Assembly (NCBI GenBank): GCA_943789505.1
Contig: CALSUJ010000001.1
Coordinates: 310,001 to 374,000, forward strand
DNA: 64,000 nucleotides
Direction: 5' to 3'
Source: an uncultured Flavobacteriales bacterium
GTDB lineage: Bacteria; Bacteroidota; Bacteroidia; Flavobacteriales; BACL11
Shown: one piece after another, positions 18,424 to 28,028 of the stretch
Position numbering within the stretch: position 1 is the first letter of the stretch
Layout: every line of letters begins with the position of its first letter
Made by a program: the position numbers and the translations under genes
The notes under the pieces: model-generated
The model's input: only the letters and a program-made list of their open reading frames with translations
Database searches by the model: none
Told to the model about the DNA's origin: nothing

Positions 18424-19425
18424 ATGAGCAAAAAAGACCAAAGTGCAAAATTAAAAGCATTAGAACTTACTTTAGGTAAGTTAGAAAAATCCTACGGAAA
18501 AGGAGCAGTAATGAAGCTAGGTGATAGGGTAGTTGAAGATATTGAGGCTATTCCAACGGGTTCAATTGGGTTGGATTTAGCTCTTGGGATAGGTGGTTAC
18601 CCTAGAGGTAGAGTAATTGAAATTTATGGCCCTGAATCTTCAGGAAAAACAACTTTAACAATCCATGCAATTGCTGAGGTGCAAAAGCAAGGAGGTATTG
18701 CTGCTTTTATTGATGCAGAACATGCTTTTGATTCTGCATATGCAAAAAACTTGGGTGTTGATGTCGATAATTTATACATTTCACAGCCTGATAATGGTGA
18801 GCAAGCTTTAGAAATTGCTGATCATTTAATTAGTTCTGGAGCAGTGGATTTAGTAGTGATTGATTCAGTTGCGGCACTTACACCAAAATCAGAAATTGAG
18901 GGAGAAATGGGAGATTCCAAAATGGGACTTCATGCTCGTTTAATGTCTCAAGCACTTAGGAAGTTAACGGCTACTATTAGTAAAACACAATGTACAGTTA
19001 TCTTTATTAATCAGATTAGAATGAAGATTGGTGTTATGTTCGGAAACCCTGAAACAACTACAGGTGGTAATGCACTTAAGTTTTACTCTTCCATTCGTTT
19101 AGATATCAGAAGAATTGGTGCTATTAAGAACGGAGAAGATATTATTGGTAACAGAACTAGGGTGAAAGTGGTAAAGAATAAAGTGGCTCCACCTTTTAGA
19201 AAAGTTGAATTTGATATTATGTTTGGTGAAGGGATTTCTCGTTCCGGTGAGGTGTTGGATAAGGCAGTAGATTTAGATGTTGTCAATAAAGCTGGTTCAT
19301 GGTTTAGTTATGGTGATACAAAACTGGGGCAAGGTCGCGATGCTGTTAAACAAATGATTGCTGACAACCCAGAGCTTGCTCTAGAAATTGAAACAAAAAT
19401 TAAAGAAGCGTTAACTCAAGAATAA
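18424..19425 (+). CDS. recA: Recombinase RecA
   Basis: 333 aa. It has Walker [12 protein letters not shown], Walker [13 protein letters not shown], loop L1 ([20 protein letters not shown]) and loop L2 ([16 protein letters not shown]). The C-terminal acidic tail is short (ends KIKEALTQE). It forms filaments on single-stranded DNA for strand exchange and would act downstream of the AddAB-like enzyme at the start of the window. The TPR lipoprotein gene follows within 7 nt. Confidence 0.98.
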   Translation: MSKKDQSAKLKALELTLGKLEKSYGKGAVMKLGDRVVEDIEAIPTGSIGLDLALGIGGYPRGRVIEIYGPESSGKTTLTIHAIAEVQKQGGIAAFIDAEHAFDSAYAKNLGVDVDNLYISQPDNGEQALEIADHLISSGAVDLVVIDSVAALTPKSEIEGEMGDSKMGLHARLMSQALRKLTATISKTQCTVIFINQIRMKIGVMFGNPETTTGGNALKFYSSIRLDIRRIGAIKNGEDIIGNRTRVKVVKNKVAPPFRKVEFDIMFGEGISRSGEVLDKAVDLDVVNKAGSWFSYGDTKLGQGRDAVKQMIADNPELALEIETKIKEALTQE

Positions 19426-19431
19426 ATACTG

Positions 19432-20454
19432 ATGATGCATAAAATTGCATTTTTTTCGGTTCTCTTATTGTGTGCCTGTAGTGGGGATAATGAAAGTAAT
19501 ACAGAAAAATCAGAAATTGTTTTAATTTCTGAAGCAATTCAAAAAGACCCTTCAAACACTATTTTATTATTTGATAGAGCTAACTATAATAAGGCGCTTA
19601 ATAATTTAGAGTCTGCACTTTTTGATTTAAATCAATGTGTGCAGCTGGATTCTCTAAATTCTGATTTTCATTATTCTGTAGCTGAAATTTATTTTGAACT
19701 TTCAAAAAGGCCCAATGCTAATGGAATGTTTCCTTTATTGGTAAAAAAACATTTGACTAAAGCAATAGAATTAAATGATAAGGACCAAAGGTCTCAAGCT
19801 TTATTAGGTGAATTGATGTTGGCTTATGCAGAATATAAAGATGCTATTGACTATTTTAATGCCTCTTTAAAAATTGAATACAACCAGGAAAAAACCCATA
19901 TGCTAATGGGCTATGCTTTTAAGCAATTAGGGCAAGATGATAATGCGATTAATTGTTTCAGGAATGCTGTAAATGTCAACCCTGAGTTTAAGGAGGGATT
20001 TGTTCAGTTAGGACAGATGTTTCATATCAAGGGAGATACCATTGCAGTGGTGTATTATAATAATGCTTTGCAATTGGACTCTACTGATGAGATGACTCTT
20101 TATAATAAGGCTTTGTTTTATCAAAGCATTATGGATTGGAATGCTTCCTTGGAGGCTTATGCCGATTTGCATAAAGTAAATTTCACCCACAGTAGCGGAC
20201 ATTATAATATTGGTTTTATTCATATGGAGTTAGGGCTTTATGATGTGGCTTCTAATAATTTTGCAGATGCTATTTATTCTAATTCTGAATTTTTTGAGGC
20301 CTATTATTCCAGAGGAAATTGTTTTGAAACTTTAGGAAATATAACACAAGCGGAGGTAGATTATAAACGAGCAATAGAGATTAATCCTGAATATACTTTT
20401 GCTGTGGAAGCTTTAGAGCAATTGCAATTAAAAAACAAAAAATACAAAAAATAA
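19432..20454 (+). CDS. Tetratricopeptide-repeat lipoprotein
   Basis: 340 aa. It has a lipoprotein-type N-terminus (FFSVLLLCAC, Cys16). Around eight TPR units follow, for example NTILLFDRANYNKALNNLES, HMLMGYAFKQLGQDDNAINC and FEAYYSRGNCFETLGNITQA. It is presumably anchored in the outer or inner membrane facing the periplasm and acts as a protein-interaction scaffold; the partner is unknown. It follows recA by 6 nt and is coupled to the next gene by TAATG. An ATG one codon later (19435) is equally possible. Confidence 0.82.
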   Translation: MMHKIAFFSVLLLCACSGDNESNTEKSEIVLISEAIQKDPSNTILLFDRANYNKALNNLESALFDLNQCVQLDSLNSDFHYSVAEIYFELSKRPNANGMFPLLVKKHLTKAIELNDKDQRSQALLGELMLAYAEYKDAIDYFNASLKIEYNQEKTHMLMGYAFKQLGQDDNAINCFRNAVNVNPEFKEGFVQLGQMFHIKGDTIAVVYYNNALQLDSTDEMTLYNKALFYQSIMDWNASLEAYADLHKVNFTHSSGHYNIGFIHMELGLYDVASNNFADAIYSNSEFFEAYYSRGNCFETLGNITQAEVDYKRAIEINPEYTFAVEALEQLQLKNKKYKK

Positions 20455-20900
20455 TGAGTGTACAAGATCAAATCACAAGCGATATAAAAGATGCTATGAA
20501 AGCCAGAAATGTAGATAAGTTAGCCGCACTTAGGGCTGTTAAATCTGCTATAATGCTAGAAGCTACAAAGGATGGTAGTGCAACAGTTTCTGATGAAGTT
20601 TCTTTGAAACTAATTGCTAAGTTAGTGAAGCAAAGAAAAGATTCTGCTGCAATTTTTAAAGAGCAAAACAGACCTGACTTGGTAGTTGATGAAGTAAATC
20701 AATTGGCTTACCTTGAGCCTTACTTGCCATCACAGATGGGAGAGGAGGAAGTGAGAAAGATTGTTAAAGAAGTTATTGCAAAGGTTGGGGCATCATCACC
20801 TGCTGATATGGGGAAATGTATGGGGCCTTTAATGGGAAGGTTGAATGGTAAGGCGGATGGCTCACTAATTTCTAAACTAGTAAAAGAGGAGCTTTCCTAA
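20454..20900 (+). CDS. GatB/YqeY domain protein
   Basis: 148 aa, the full length of a stand-alone YqeY protein: MKARNVDKLAALRAVKSAI near the N-terminus, EQNRPDLV in the middle and LPSQMGEEEVRKIVKEVI before a C-terminal GKADGSLISKLVKEEL. The family shares the tail domain of the GatB amidotransferase subunit and may touch tRNA; the exact role is unsettled. Its start overlaps the stop of the TPR lipoprotein gene. A terminator follows at 20947. Confidence 0.92.
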   Translation: MSVQDQITSDIKDAMKARNVDKLAALRAVKSAIMLEATKDGSATVSDEVSLKLIAKLVKQRKDSAAIFKEQNRPDLVVDEVNQLAYLEPYLPSQMGEEEVRKIVKEVIAKVGASSPADMGKCMGPLMGRLNGKADGSLISKLVKEELS

Positions 20901-20946
20901 TTAAGTTTTGACAGAATAAGTAAGTTTTAAAATATAGAGGAAATAA

Positions 20947-20979
20947 AAAAGGCGAACAAATGTTCGCCTTTTCTTTTTT
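20947..20979. terminator. Bidirectional terminator between yqeY and rplT
   Basis: AAAAGGCGAACA, loop AA, TGTTCGCCTTTT, then CTTTTTT. The 8-bp GC-containing stem plus flanking A/T tracts can stop transcription from both convergent sides. Confidence 0.9.
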
Positions 20980-20996
20980 AGCACCAACTAAAAAAT

Positions 20997-21341
20997 TTAT
21001 TTTATTTTATCCAAAACTGCTTTGAAAGCCTCTGGATGATTCATTGCTAAATCAGCTAAAACTTTTCTATTTAGCTCAATTCCGTTAGCATGAATTTTAC
21101 CCATAAACTGGGAGTAAGACATTCCGTGTAATCTTGTTCCTGCATTAATTCTTGCAATCCATAATGCACGGAAAGTTCTTTTCTTGTTTTTTCTATCACG
21201 GTATGCGTATTGCATTCCTTTTTCTACAGCATTCTTTGCTACTGTATGTACGTTTTTTCTTCTCCCAAAGTATCCTTTGGCAGCTTTTAAAATTTTACCT
21301 CTTCTAGCTTTTGCAGCTACTGAATTTACCGATCTTGGCAT
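20997..21341 (-). CDS. rplT: 50S ribosomal protein L20
   Basis: 114 aa, the usual length. It starts [20 protein letters not shown], with [12 protein letters not shown]-like core [20 protein letters not shown]. It is the last gene of the thrS-infC-rpmI-rplT set, whose order is conserved in bacteria. L20 binds 23S rRNA early in large-subunit assembly. The 87-nt gap to rpmI contains a short GGTTA-A-TAACC inverted repeat (21406-21416), too small to call an autoregulatory leader. Confidence 0.98.
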   Translation of the reverse strand: MPRSVNSVAAKARRGKILKAAKGYFGRRKNVHTVAKNAVEKGMQYAYRDRKNKKRTFRALWIARINAGTRLHGMSYSQFMGKIHANGIELNRKVLADLAMNHPEAFKAVLDKIK

Positions 21342-21428
21342 AGTTTAATGTTTTTTGGTGTATAGTGGCTTTTAATTTTGTGCCCTTGCTTGAACTATAA
21401 TACCTGGTTAATAACCTAATTTGTTTTG

Positions 21429-21623
21429 TTAAATACCTAACTGAAGCTTAACACTTTTTGTATCAGCTTTTGATACAAATCCCGTTTTAGTTAAGTTGTG
21501 CTTTTGTTTAGTCTCTTTCTTAGTTAAGATGTGTGACTTAAACGCATGCTTTCTTTTTAGTTTACCAGAACCAGTAAGTTTGAATCTTTTCTTGGCTCCA
21601 GCCTTTGTTTTCATTTTTGGCAT
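21429..21623 (-). CDS. rpmI: 50S ribosomal protein L35
   Basis: 64 aa: [20 protein letters not shown] at the N-terminus and [12 protein letters not shown] in the middle are diagnostic of L35. It lies 14 nt after infC. Confidence 0.98.
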   Translation of the reverse strand: MPKMKTKAGAKKRFKLTGSGKLKRKHAFKSHILTKKETKQKHNLTKTGFVSKADTKSVKLQLGI

Positions 21624-21637
21624 TGTTTTTCTTTATT

Positions 21638-22186
21638 TTATTTCTTCTTTTTTGGTGCTATTATCATTATCATTTTCTTTCCATCAAGCTTTGGCATGGT
21701 TTCAACTACACCTATATCCTCTAGCGCTTGTGCTAGTCTTAAAAGTAAGATTTGTCCTTTATCTTTAAAGATGATTGATCTACCTCTGAAAAATACAAAT
21801 GCTTTTACTTTTGCTCCATCATCTAAAAAACTTTTTGCATGTTTTAATTTAAAATCAAAATCATGTTCTCCAGTATTTGGTCCAAACCTTAACTCTTTAA
21901 TAACAACCTTTTGTGCTTTACTTTTGATTGCTTTTTGCTTCTTCTTCTGGTCGTAAATAAACTTCTTGTAATCTATTATTTTACAAACTGGTGGTTCAGC
22001 TTTCGGAGATATCTCTACTAAATCTAAGTTAAGGTTTCTGGCAATTTTAAGTGCCTCATCAAGCGAAACAATATTTGGTTCGCCTCCTTCACCTACCATT
22101 CTTACGAATGCGGCTGTTATTTCTCTGTTAGTTCGGTGTAGTTTTTTCTCTATTACTCTACCTCTGAATGGTCTCTTTTTTGCGAT
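21638..22186 (-). CDS. infC: Translation initiation factor IF-3 with probable AUC start
   Basis: The first ATG (22099) would give a 153-aa protein lacking the start of the IF-3 N domain. The frame is open further upstream to the thrS stop and encodes KLHRTNREITAAFVRMVGEG, the conserved IF-3 beginning, preceded by AKKRPFRGRVIE. No ATG, GTG or TTG lies in that extension. The ATC codon at 22186-22184, just before AKKRPF, gives 182 aa, the normal IF-3 length. Rare AUU/AUC/AUA starts on infC are an established device by which IF-3 represses its own translation. The C domain includes EISPKAEPPVCKIIDYKKF. It is 12 nt from thrS. Confidence 0.85.
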   Translation of the reverse strand: MAKKRPFRGRVIEKKLHRTNREITAAFVRMVGEGGEPNIVSLDEALKIARNLNLDLVEISPKAEPPVCKIIDYKKFIYDQKKKQKAIKSKAQKVVIKELRFGPNTGEHDFDFKLKHAKSFLDDGAKVKAFVFFRGRSIIFKDKGQILLLRLAQALEDIGVVETMPKLDGKKMIMIIAPKKKK

Positions 22187-22198
22187 TGCGTTACCGTT

Positions 22199-24142
22199 TT
22201 AGTTATTAAAAGTTATTAAATTATCTATTTCTTCTGTTATTCTTGTTACTAATCCATCAACCGAAATACTTCCTAAATCCTCACCTCCATGTTTACGAAC
22301 CGAGACAGTTCCATCATTTTCCTCTCTTTCGCCAACTATAATGATGTAAGGGACTTTTGAAACTTCTGCATCTCTAATCTTTCTACCGGTAGTTTCAGCC
22401 CTATGGTCAATTGGGCCGCAAATATCGTAATTTTTTAATACTTGAGAAACTTTTTCGGCATAATCATGATATTTCTCGCTGATAGGTAATATGATGTATT
22501 GGTCAGGTGCTAGCCAAAGGGGAAAATTACCTCCACAATGCTCGATTAATACAGCAACAAATCGTTCCATAGAGCCGAATGGAGCTCTGTGAATCATTAC
22601 TGGCCTGTGTTTTTGGTTGTCTGCACCTGTATATTCTAGTTCAAAACGCTCTGGTAAATTGTAATCTACTTGAATAGTTCCTAATTGCCACTCTCTACCT
22701 AAAGCATCTTTAACCATAAAGTCCAGCTTAGGGCCATAAAATGCGGCTTCACCATATTCTATAACTGTTTCTAATCCTTTCTCAGCAGCTGCTTCAATAA
22801 TGGATGATTCTGCTTTTTCCCAATTTTCATCCGAACCAATGTATTTTATTTTATTTTCTGGGTCGCGCAAAGAGATTTGAGCTTTAAAATCTTCAAATCC
22901 TAAGGCTTTGAAAACATATAATACCAAGTCAATTACCGACATGAATTCTTGTTTAACTTGGTCAGGACGAACAAATAAATGAGCGTCATCTTGAGTAAAT
23001 CCTCTAACTCTAGTTAATCCATGTAGTTCTCCTGATTGCTCGTAACGATAAACAGTACCAAATTCTGCAAAACGAACAGGTAAGTCACGGTAAGAATATT
23101 GTTTTGCTTTGTAAATCTCACAATGGTGAGGGCAGTTCATAGGTTTTAAGAAAAATTCCTCTCCTTCATTAGGAGTTTTGATAGGTTGGAAAGAATCCTC
23201 TCCATATTTTTCGTAATGTCCTGAACAAACATATAAATCCTTATGGCCAATATGTGGTGTGATTACTGGTAAGTAACCTGCCTTAGTTTGTGCTTTTTTA
23301 AGGAAATTTTCTAATTTTTCACGCAATTGAGCTCCTTTTGGTAACCATAAAGGTAAACCTTGCCCTACTTTTTGGGAAAAAGTAAACAATTCCATTTCCT
23401 TCCCTAGTTTTCGGTGGTCTCGCTTTTTTGCTTCCTCTAACATTTCAAGGTGAGCAGTAAGGTCTTTTTGCTTAGGGAATGAGACACCATAAATACGGGT
23501 AAGTTGCTTACGGTTTTCATCTCCTCTCCAGTATGCTCCTGCGATATTTAATAATTTAATTGCTTTTATTTTTCCGGTAGACGGGATATGCGGTCCTCTA
23601 CATAAATCGGTAAAATTACCTTGTGTATAGAAAGTAATACTTCCATCTTCCAGCCCTTCTAATAATTCTAATTTGTACTCATCTCCTTTTTTGGTAAAGT
23701 AGGCAATAGCTTCTTTTTTTGAAATATCCTTTCTTTCGAATGACATCTTCTGAGAAGCCAACTCCTTCATTTTCTGCTCAATTTTAGGTAGTTCATCAGA
23801 AGAAAGAACACGATCACCTAAATCAATATCATAGTAAAATCCATTATCGATTGCAGGGCCAATTCCTAACTTAACTCCAGGGTAAAGTGCTTCTAATGCT
23901 TCTGCCATAATGTGAGCAGAAGAATGCCAAAAACTCATCTTACCTTGTTTATCATTCCAAGTATGCAGGGTAAGGGTAGAATCATTAGTAATAGATCGGT
24001 TTGCATCCCAAACTTCTCCGTTTACACTAGCCGAAAGCACATTTCGTGCCAGCCCTTCAGAAATTCCTTTAGCAATATCCATTGCTGAAGTTCCACTTTC
24101 TACTTGTTTGATACTTCCATCAGGAAGAGTAATATTAATCAT
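22199..24142 (-). CDS. thrS: Threonyl-tRNA synthetase
   Basis: 647 aa from the ATG at 24142 ([16 protein letters not shown], the TGS domain). A TTG at 24166 is part of the promoter box and is rejected. The second additional domain has [10 protein letters not shown], and the class II core carries [22 protein letters not shown] and the motif-3-like [16 protein letters not shown]. The C-terminal anticodon-binding domain follows. It charges tRNA-Thr. It is the first gene of an operon with infC, rpmI and rplT. Confidence 0.97.
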   Translation of the reverse strand: MINITLPDGSIKQVESGTSAMDIAKGISEGLARNVLSASVNGEVWDANRSITNDSTLTLHTWNDKQGKMSFWHSSAHIMAEALEALYPGVKLGIGPAIDNGFYYDIDLGDRVLSSDELPKIEQKMKELASQKMSFERKDISKKEAIAYFTKKGDEYKLELLEGLEDGSITFYTQGNFTDLCRGPHIPSTGKIKAIKLLNIAGAYWRGDENRKQLTRIYGVSFPKQKDLTAHLEMLEEAKKRDHRKLGKEMELFTFSQKVGQGLPLWLPKGAQLREKLENFLKKAQTKAGYLPVITPHIGHKDLYVCSGHYEKYGEDSFQPIKTPNEGEEFFLKPMNCPHHCEIYKAKQYSYRDLPVRFAEFGTVYRYEQSGELHGLTRVRGFTQDDAHLFVRPDQVKQEFMSVIDLVLYVFKALGFEDFKAQISLRDPENKIKYIGSDENWEKAESSIIEAAAEKGLETVIEYGEAAFYGPKLDFMVKDALGREWQLGTIQVDYNLPERFELEYTGADNQKHRPVMIHRAPFGSMERFVAVLIEHCGGNFPLWLAPDQYIILPISEKYHDYAEKVSQVLKNYDICGPIDHRAETTGRKIRDAEVSKVPYIIIVGEREENDGTVSVRKHGGEDLGSISVDGLVTRITEEIDNLITFNN

Positions 24143-24163
24143 TCGTTCTTGTTTTAAAGCCTG

Positions 24164-24171
24164 CAAATATA
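24164..24171 (-). promoter_or_regulatory. -7 box TATATTTG for thrS operon
   Basis: TATATTTG on the minus strand is a perfect TAnnTTTG and lies 21 nt before the thrS ATG. No TTG is present at -33 spacing. The gap 24172-24421 is very AT-rich; it holds a short tagttgt repeat near 24191 and an open frame without start codon ending at 24420, not annotated as a gene. Confidence 0.55.
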
Positions 24172-24421
24172 GGAAGTAGTTCTTAGATATTAGTTGTTAG
24201 TTGTTAGTTTTTGATTCTTAGATAAAATGGAGGTTTTTATTATAATATTTTATTTATTTCAATATTTTTATATAGGATTTTTTATAAAATTCAAAAAGAA
24301 AAGATTGAAGATAATAATCTAAAAGATATTGATGAATTTATTTTAAAATTAATTAAGCCATATGCAAATTTTTTGCTTTATGAAAATCATCATCTAACTG
24401 AACATGTTGATGATGAATAAT

Positions 24422-26053
24422 CTAGCTTTGTATTACCCCAGGATTATACGCCTCTTTTATTGGGGCATTATTAGCCGCTTCAATTCCCATAGAGATTACA
24501 TTACGGGTTTCCAATGGGTCAATAATAGCATCTACCCAAAGTCGAGAAGCTCCGTAGTAAGGAGAGGTTTGTGCATCATATTTGTCGGTAATGGTTTTTA
24601 GAAGTTTCTTTTCTGCTTTTTCATCCATTTCTTCTCCTTTTGCTTTTAAGGAAGCTTTTTCAATTTGTAATAAAACCTTAGCAGCTTGTGCACCACCCAT
24701 AACAGCCATTTGAGCCGTTGGCCAACTTACAATTAACCTAGGGTCGTAAGCCTTACCGCACATGGCATAGTTTCCTGCACCATAGGAATTACCAATAATA
24801 ATAGTGAATTTTGGTACCACAGAATTTGCCATAGCATTTACCATTTTGGCTCCATCCTTAATGATACCACCATGTTCGGAGCGTGAGCCTACCATAAAGC
24901 CAGTAACATCCTGTAGAAATACCAATGGTATTTTCTTTTGGTTGCAATTGGCAATAAAACGAGCTGATTTATCTGCAGAATCCGAATAGATAACCCCACC
25001 GAATTGCATTTCTCCTTTTTTGGTTTTAATCATTTCTCTCTGATTGGCAACAATGCCCACTGCCCAGCCATCAACTCTTGCATATCCGCAAATAATGGTT
25101 TGTCCATATCCTTCTTTATATTCTTCAAAATCGGAGTCATCCACTAGGCGAGAAATGATGTCCTTCATGTTATAAGGTTTTGATCTTTCTTTTGGGAGTA
25201 TTCCATAAATTTCTCTTTGATCTTCCTTAGGTTCAGTACTTTTTTTCCTATTGAAACCTGCCTTTTCGGTATCGCCAATTTTATCCATTATATTTCGGAT
25301 TTTATCCAAAGCATCTTTATCATCCTTGGCTTTGTAATCCGTTACTCCAGAAATTTCACAATGCGTTGTAGCACCTCCTAAAGTTTCGTTATCAATACTC
25401 TCGCCAATAGCGGCTTTTACAAGGTAACTTCCTGCTAAGAATATACTTCCTGTTTTGTCTACAATAAGGGCTTCATCGCTCATTATTGGCAGGTAAGCTC
25501 CTCCGGCAACACAAGCACCCATAACGGCAGAGATTTGAGTAATTCCCATTGAACTCATACGCGCATTATTACGAAACATTCTTCCGAAGTGTTCTTTGTC
25601 AGGAAAAATTTCATCTTGCATAGGTAAGAACACTCCAGCACTATCAACCAAGTAGATAATTGGCAGCCTGTTTTCCATTGCAATTTCTTGCAACCGCAAA
25701 TTCTTTTTGGCAGTAATAGGAAACCAAGCTCCTGCTTTTACGGTAGCATCATTGGCAACAACAATACATTGCCTGTCTTTTACATAAGTTATTCCAGCAA
25801 CCACTCCACCTGAGGGGCAACCTCCATATTTGGCATACATTCCTTCCCCAACAAAAGCACCAATTTCTAAAAAGTTAGTGTCAGTATCTTTTAGGTAATC
25901 AATTCGCTCACGAGCTGTAAGTTTTCCTTTGGCATGTTGCTTGTCAATTTTTTGTTTTCCTCCACCTAAAGAAACAATAGCATGTTTTCTTTTCATCTCC
26001 GAGATGAGTAACCTCATCTTATCATCATTCTTATTGAAATCTAAGTTTGCCAT
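24422..26053 (-). CDS. Acyl-CoA carboxylase beta (carboxyltransferase) subunit
   Basis: 543 aa from the ATG at 26053 (ANLDFNKNDDKM); a TTG at 26071 lies in the promoter box. The two carboxyltransferase halves are visible: KGKLTARERIDYL, YGGCPSGGVVAGI and GACVAGGAYLPIMSDEA, then VFLQDVTGFMVGSRSEHGGI and GNSYGAGNYAMCGKAYDPR. It resembles methylcrotonyl-CoA or propionyl-CoA carboxylase beta subunits; the substrate cannot be fixed without the alpha subunit, which is not in this window. The call as biotin-dependent carboxyltransferase is secure. Confidence 0.92.
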   Translation of the reverse strand: MANLDFNKNDDKMRLLISEMKRKHAIVSLGGGKQKIDKQHAKGKLTARERIDYLKDTDTNFLEIGAFVGEGMYAKYGGCPSGGVVAGITYVKDRQCIVVANDATVKAGAWFPITAKKNLRLQEIAMENRLPIIYLVDSAGVFLPMQDEIFPDKEHFGRMFRNNARMSSMGITQISAVMGACVAGGAYLPIMSDEALIVDKTGSIFLAGSYLVKAAIGESIDNETLGGATTHCEISGVTDYKAKDDKDALDKIRNIMDKIGDTEKAGFNRKKSTEPKEDQREIYGILPKERSKPYNMKDIISRLVDDSDFEEYKEGYGQTIICGYARVDGWAVGIVANQREMIKTKKGEMQFGGVIYSDSADKSARFIANCNQKKIPLVFLQDVTGFMVGSRSEHGGIIKDGAKMVNAMANSVVPKFTIIIGNSYGAGNYAMCGKAYDPRLIVSWPTAQMAVMGGAQAAKVLLQIEKASLKAKGEEMDEKAEKKLLKTITDKYDAQTSPYYGASRLWVDAIIDPLETRNVISMGIEAANNAPIKEAYNPGVIQS

Positions 26054-26068
26054 TTTATAAAATTTTGT

Positions 26069-26076
26069 CAAAAATA
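26069..26076 (-). promoter_or_regulatory. -7 box TATTTTTG for carboxylase gene
   Basis: A perfect TAnnTTTG on the minus strand, 15 nt before the ATG at 26053; no -33 TTG at standard spacing. Confidence 0.5.
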
Positions 26077-26132
26077 GAAAATTGATATTAGATATGAGTA
26101 GTTAGGCAATAGACTTATTTAGCGGTACAATA

Positions 26133-26750
26133 TTATAGCTCAATACTAAGGTCTATATTGTTCAGATAATCTATGCTTTCAGGCCCCAAATTAAAGAGTA
26201 GATCTAAAATAGAAAGGTTAGGAATAAAACCTTGCTTTTCCATAAATACTTGATCGTATTTTTTTTGGTTTTTGAGTTCCCAAGTATAATTTCTTAAATC
26301 AAAAAAATCACCTTTATGCAAGTATTCAGTTGTATTTTTTATGGTATTTTCTTCCTGTAATATGTCAAGTATTGCTTTTTGTAACTTGCTATTAAAGTTT
26401 ATAAGATATTCTTCTTTTTCTTCAAAAAAAGGTTTTAACTCATCCTTGTAATATTCAAAAAAAGGGGAGGAGTTGTAAGCTGATTCTATAGCATTCCAGT
26501 GTTGCTTTTGCCAATTCTGTATGTAAGAAATTTTAAGGTTTTCAATAATTGTTTTACTACTTCCTTTTCTTTCTTTAGGAATGCTAAGGCGTAATTTCCC
26601 ATTAGCATCATAAATATCACATCTGTTACGGATGCTTTGTTTTATAAAATGTTCGTTAAATTCAATACTGCAATTTGGGTGTTGCAATAAAATTGCGTAA
26701 TAGGAAATAGGGGCTAAATAAGCTGTTGGTAAAAGCGGATTATTTAACAC
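26133..26750 (-). CDS. WbqC-like family protein
   Basis: 205 aa from a GTG at 26750. The motifs LLPTAYLAPISYYAILL, IKQSIRNRCDIYDANGKLRLSIP and SYIQNWQKQHWNAIESAYNSSPFFEYY are characteristic of WbqC-like proteins. An upstream ATG at 26795 is possible but would overlap lepB by 56 nt and place 24 residues before the PTAYLAP motif, where relatives have about 8. WbqC-like genes often occur in polysaccharide loci; the reaction is unknown. Downstream of lepB in the same direction, so probably co-transcribed. Confidence 0.85.
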   Translation of the reverse strand: MLNNPLLPTAYLAPISYYAILLQHPNCSIEFNEHFIKQSIRNRCDIYDANGKLRLSIPKERKGSSKTIIENLKISYIQNWQKQHWNAIESAYNSSPFFEYYKDELKPFFEEKEEYLINFNSKLQKAILDILQEENTIKNTTEYLHKGDFFDLRNYTWELKNQKKYDQVFMEKQGFIPNLSILDLLFNLGPESIDYLNNIDLSIEL

Positions 26751-28002
26751 TACTAAACAATCGGTTCCATCTGATTTTTTTAAGTCCTTTAGCATTTTTA
26801 TCCCAGCTCATCCATACAAAAAGAGCTTTACCTACTATATGGTTTTCAGGTACAAATCCCCAAAAACGACTATCAGCCGAATTGTGTCTGTTATCTCCCA
26901 TCATCCAAAAATAATCCATAGCGAAAGTATAAGTAGTAGCTACTTTATCATTAATATAAATTTCACCCGCTACAACTTCTAATTTGTTGTTTTCGTAACG
27001 CTCAATGATATCCTTATAGATGGATAAGTTTTCAGTTGTAATACTTACCGTTTCTCCTGCTGCGGGAACAGTGATAGGACCAAAATTATCGACATTCCAT
27101 TTGAAGTTTTTGTCATGTGGGAAAATATAATCAGCATAAATACCACCTTTTTCATATTGCCTTTTTACAGAAGTAACATTCGTAAAATTTTGTATGGCAT
27201 CACGGCTTTCATTTGTTAATGTAAGGTTGTATTCGTTTTTATTACGACCATAACCTCCTTCAGTAATATCATATTTTTCATATAATATATTAGGATTTAA
27301 GCCGGTTCCTTTTGTGCTAACGTTATAGTGCCATTGCTTTTTCATTCCCTCTGGCTCTTCTTGAGGTGCATCATTTACCATCAGCTGAGCATCAATGAGT
27401 TCAATTTTATCTCCAGGAACTCCTACGCATCTTTTTACATAGTTTTCTTTCTTGTCAACTGGTCTTCCTAAAGTTTCGGCAGGCCAATTGAATACTACAC
27501 AATCATTTCTTTTAATTTCTCCCAAACCTTTCATCCTATGGTAAGGTAATTGTACGGCTTCAGTATACGACTTTCCGTTACCTATTGGCATAGTGTGGTG
27601 CACCAAAGGAAAGGCAATAGGTGTCATAGGTACTCTTGGGCCATAAGCAACTTTACTTACAAATAAAAAGTCGCCAATTAGCATGGATTTTTCCATGGAT
27701 GAAGTAGGAATAGTATAAGCCTCAATAAGGAAAGTTCTAAGGATTGTAGCAGCAATCACTGCAAAACCAATGGCATCTATCCAACTTCTTACTTCCGATT
27801 TTTTCTTTTTAGGTTTCTTTTCTCTTTTCTTCCAGAACTTATAGTTTAAGGTTTCCCAAAACAAAATATCACCCACGATTAAAGGAATAAAATATAACCA
27901 TTCCCCTTCCAATACATAAACAAATAGAGTCCATGCTATGGTAAATATAATAAATGCTACTATTGTAAAGAATTTTCCTAATATTTCTTTTAATTTTTTC
28001 AT
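26740..28002 (-). CDS. lepB: Signal peptidase I
   Basis: 420 aa, longer than E. coli LepB (324), as usual for Bacteroidota with an extended periplasmic insertion. Three N-terminal hydrophobic segments (near residues 12-30, 36-50 and 75-95) precede the catalytic Ser in IPTSSMEKSM. The catalytic Lys is in YVKRCVGVPGDKIEL, and the last box is FWMMGDNRHNSADSRFWGFV. It cleaves signal peptides of secreted proteins such as the T9SS proteases at 4441 and 6879. It is followed by wbqC with a small overlap and lies 26 nt after dapB. Confidence 0.96.
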   Translation of the reverse strand: MKKLKEILGKFFTIVAFIIFTIAWTLFVYVLEGEWLYFIPLIVGDILFWETLNYKFWKKREKKPKKKKSEVRSWIDAIGFAVIAATILRTFLIEAYTIPTSSMEKSMLIGDFLFVSKVAYGPRVPMTPIAFPLVHHTMPIGNGKSYTEAVQLPYHRMKGLGEIKRNDCVVFNWPAETLGRPVDKKENYVKRCVGVPGDKIELIDAQLMVNDAPQEEPEGMKKQWHYNVSTKGTGLNPNILYEKYDITEGGYGRNKNEYNLTLTNESRDAIQNFTNVTSVKRQYEKGGIYADYIFPHDKNFKWNVDNFGPITVPAAGETVSITTENLSIYKDIIERYENNKLEVVAGEIYINDKVATTYTFAMDYFWMMGDNRHNSADSRFWGFVPENHIVGKALFVWMSWDKNAKGLKKIRWNRLFSSVK

Positions 28003-28028
28003 AATCTATCTAACGATTTTTATTTTTT

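Noticed and set aside
21406-21416. GGTTAATAACC as an L20 autoregulatory leader
   Set aside because: A 5-bp stem with 1-nt loop is too weak, and it lies between rpmI and rplT without a recognisable L20-binding fold.
24226-24420. Open frame ending DEFILKLIKPYANFLLYENH in the thrS/carboxylase gap
   Set aside because: No ATG, GTG or TTG start precedes it and no family is recognised; possibly a remnant, not annotated.
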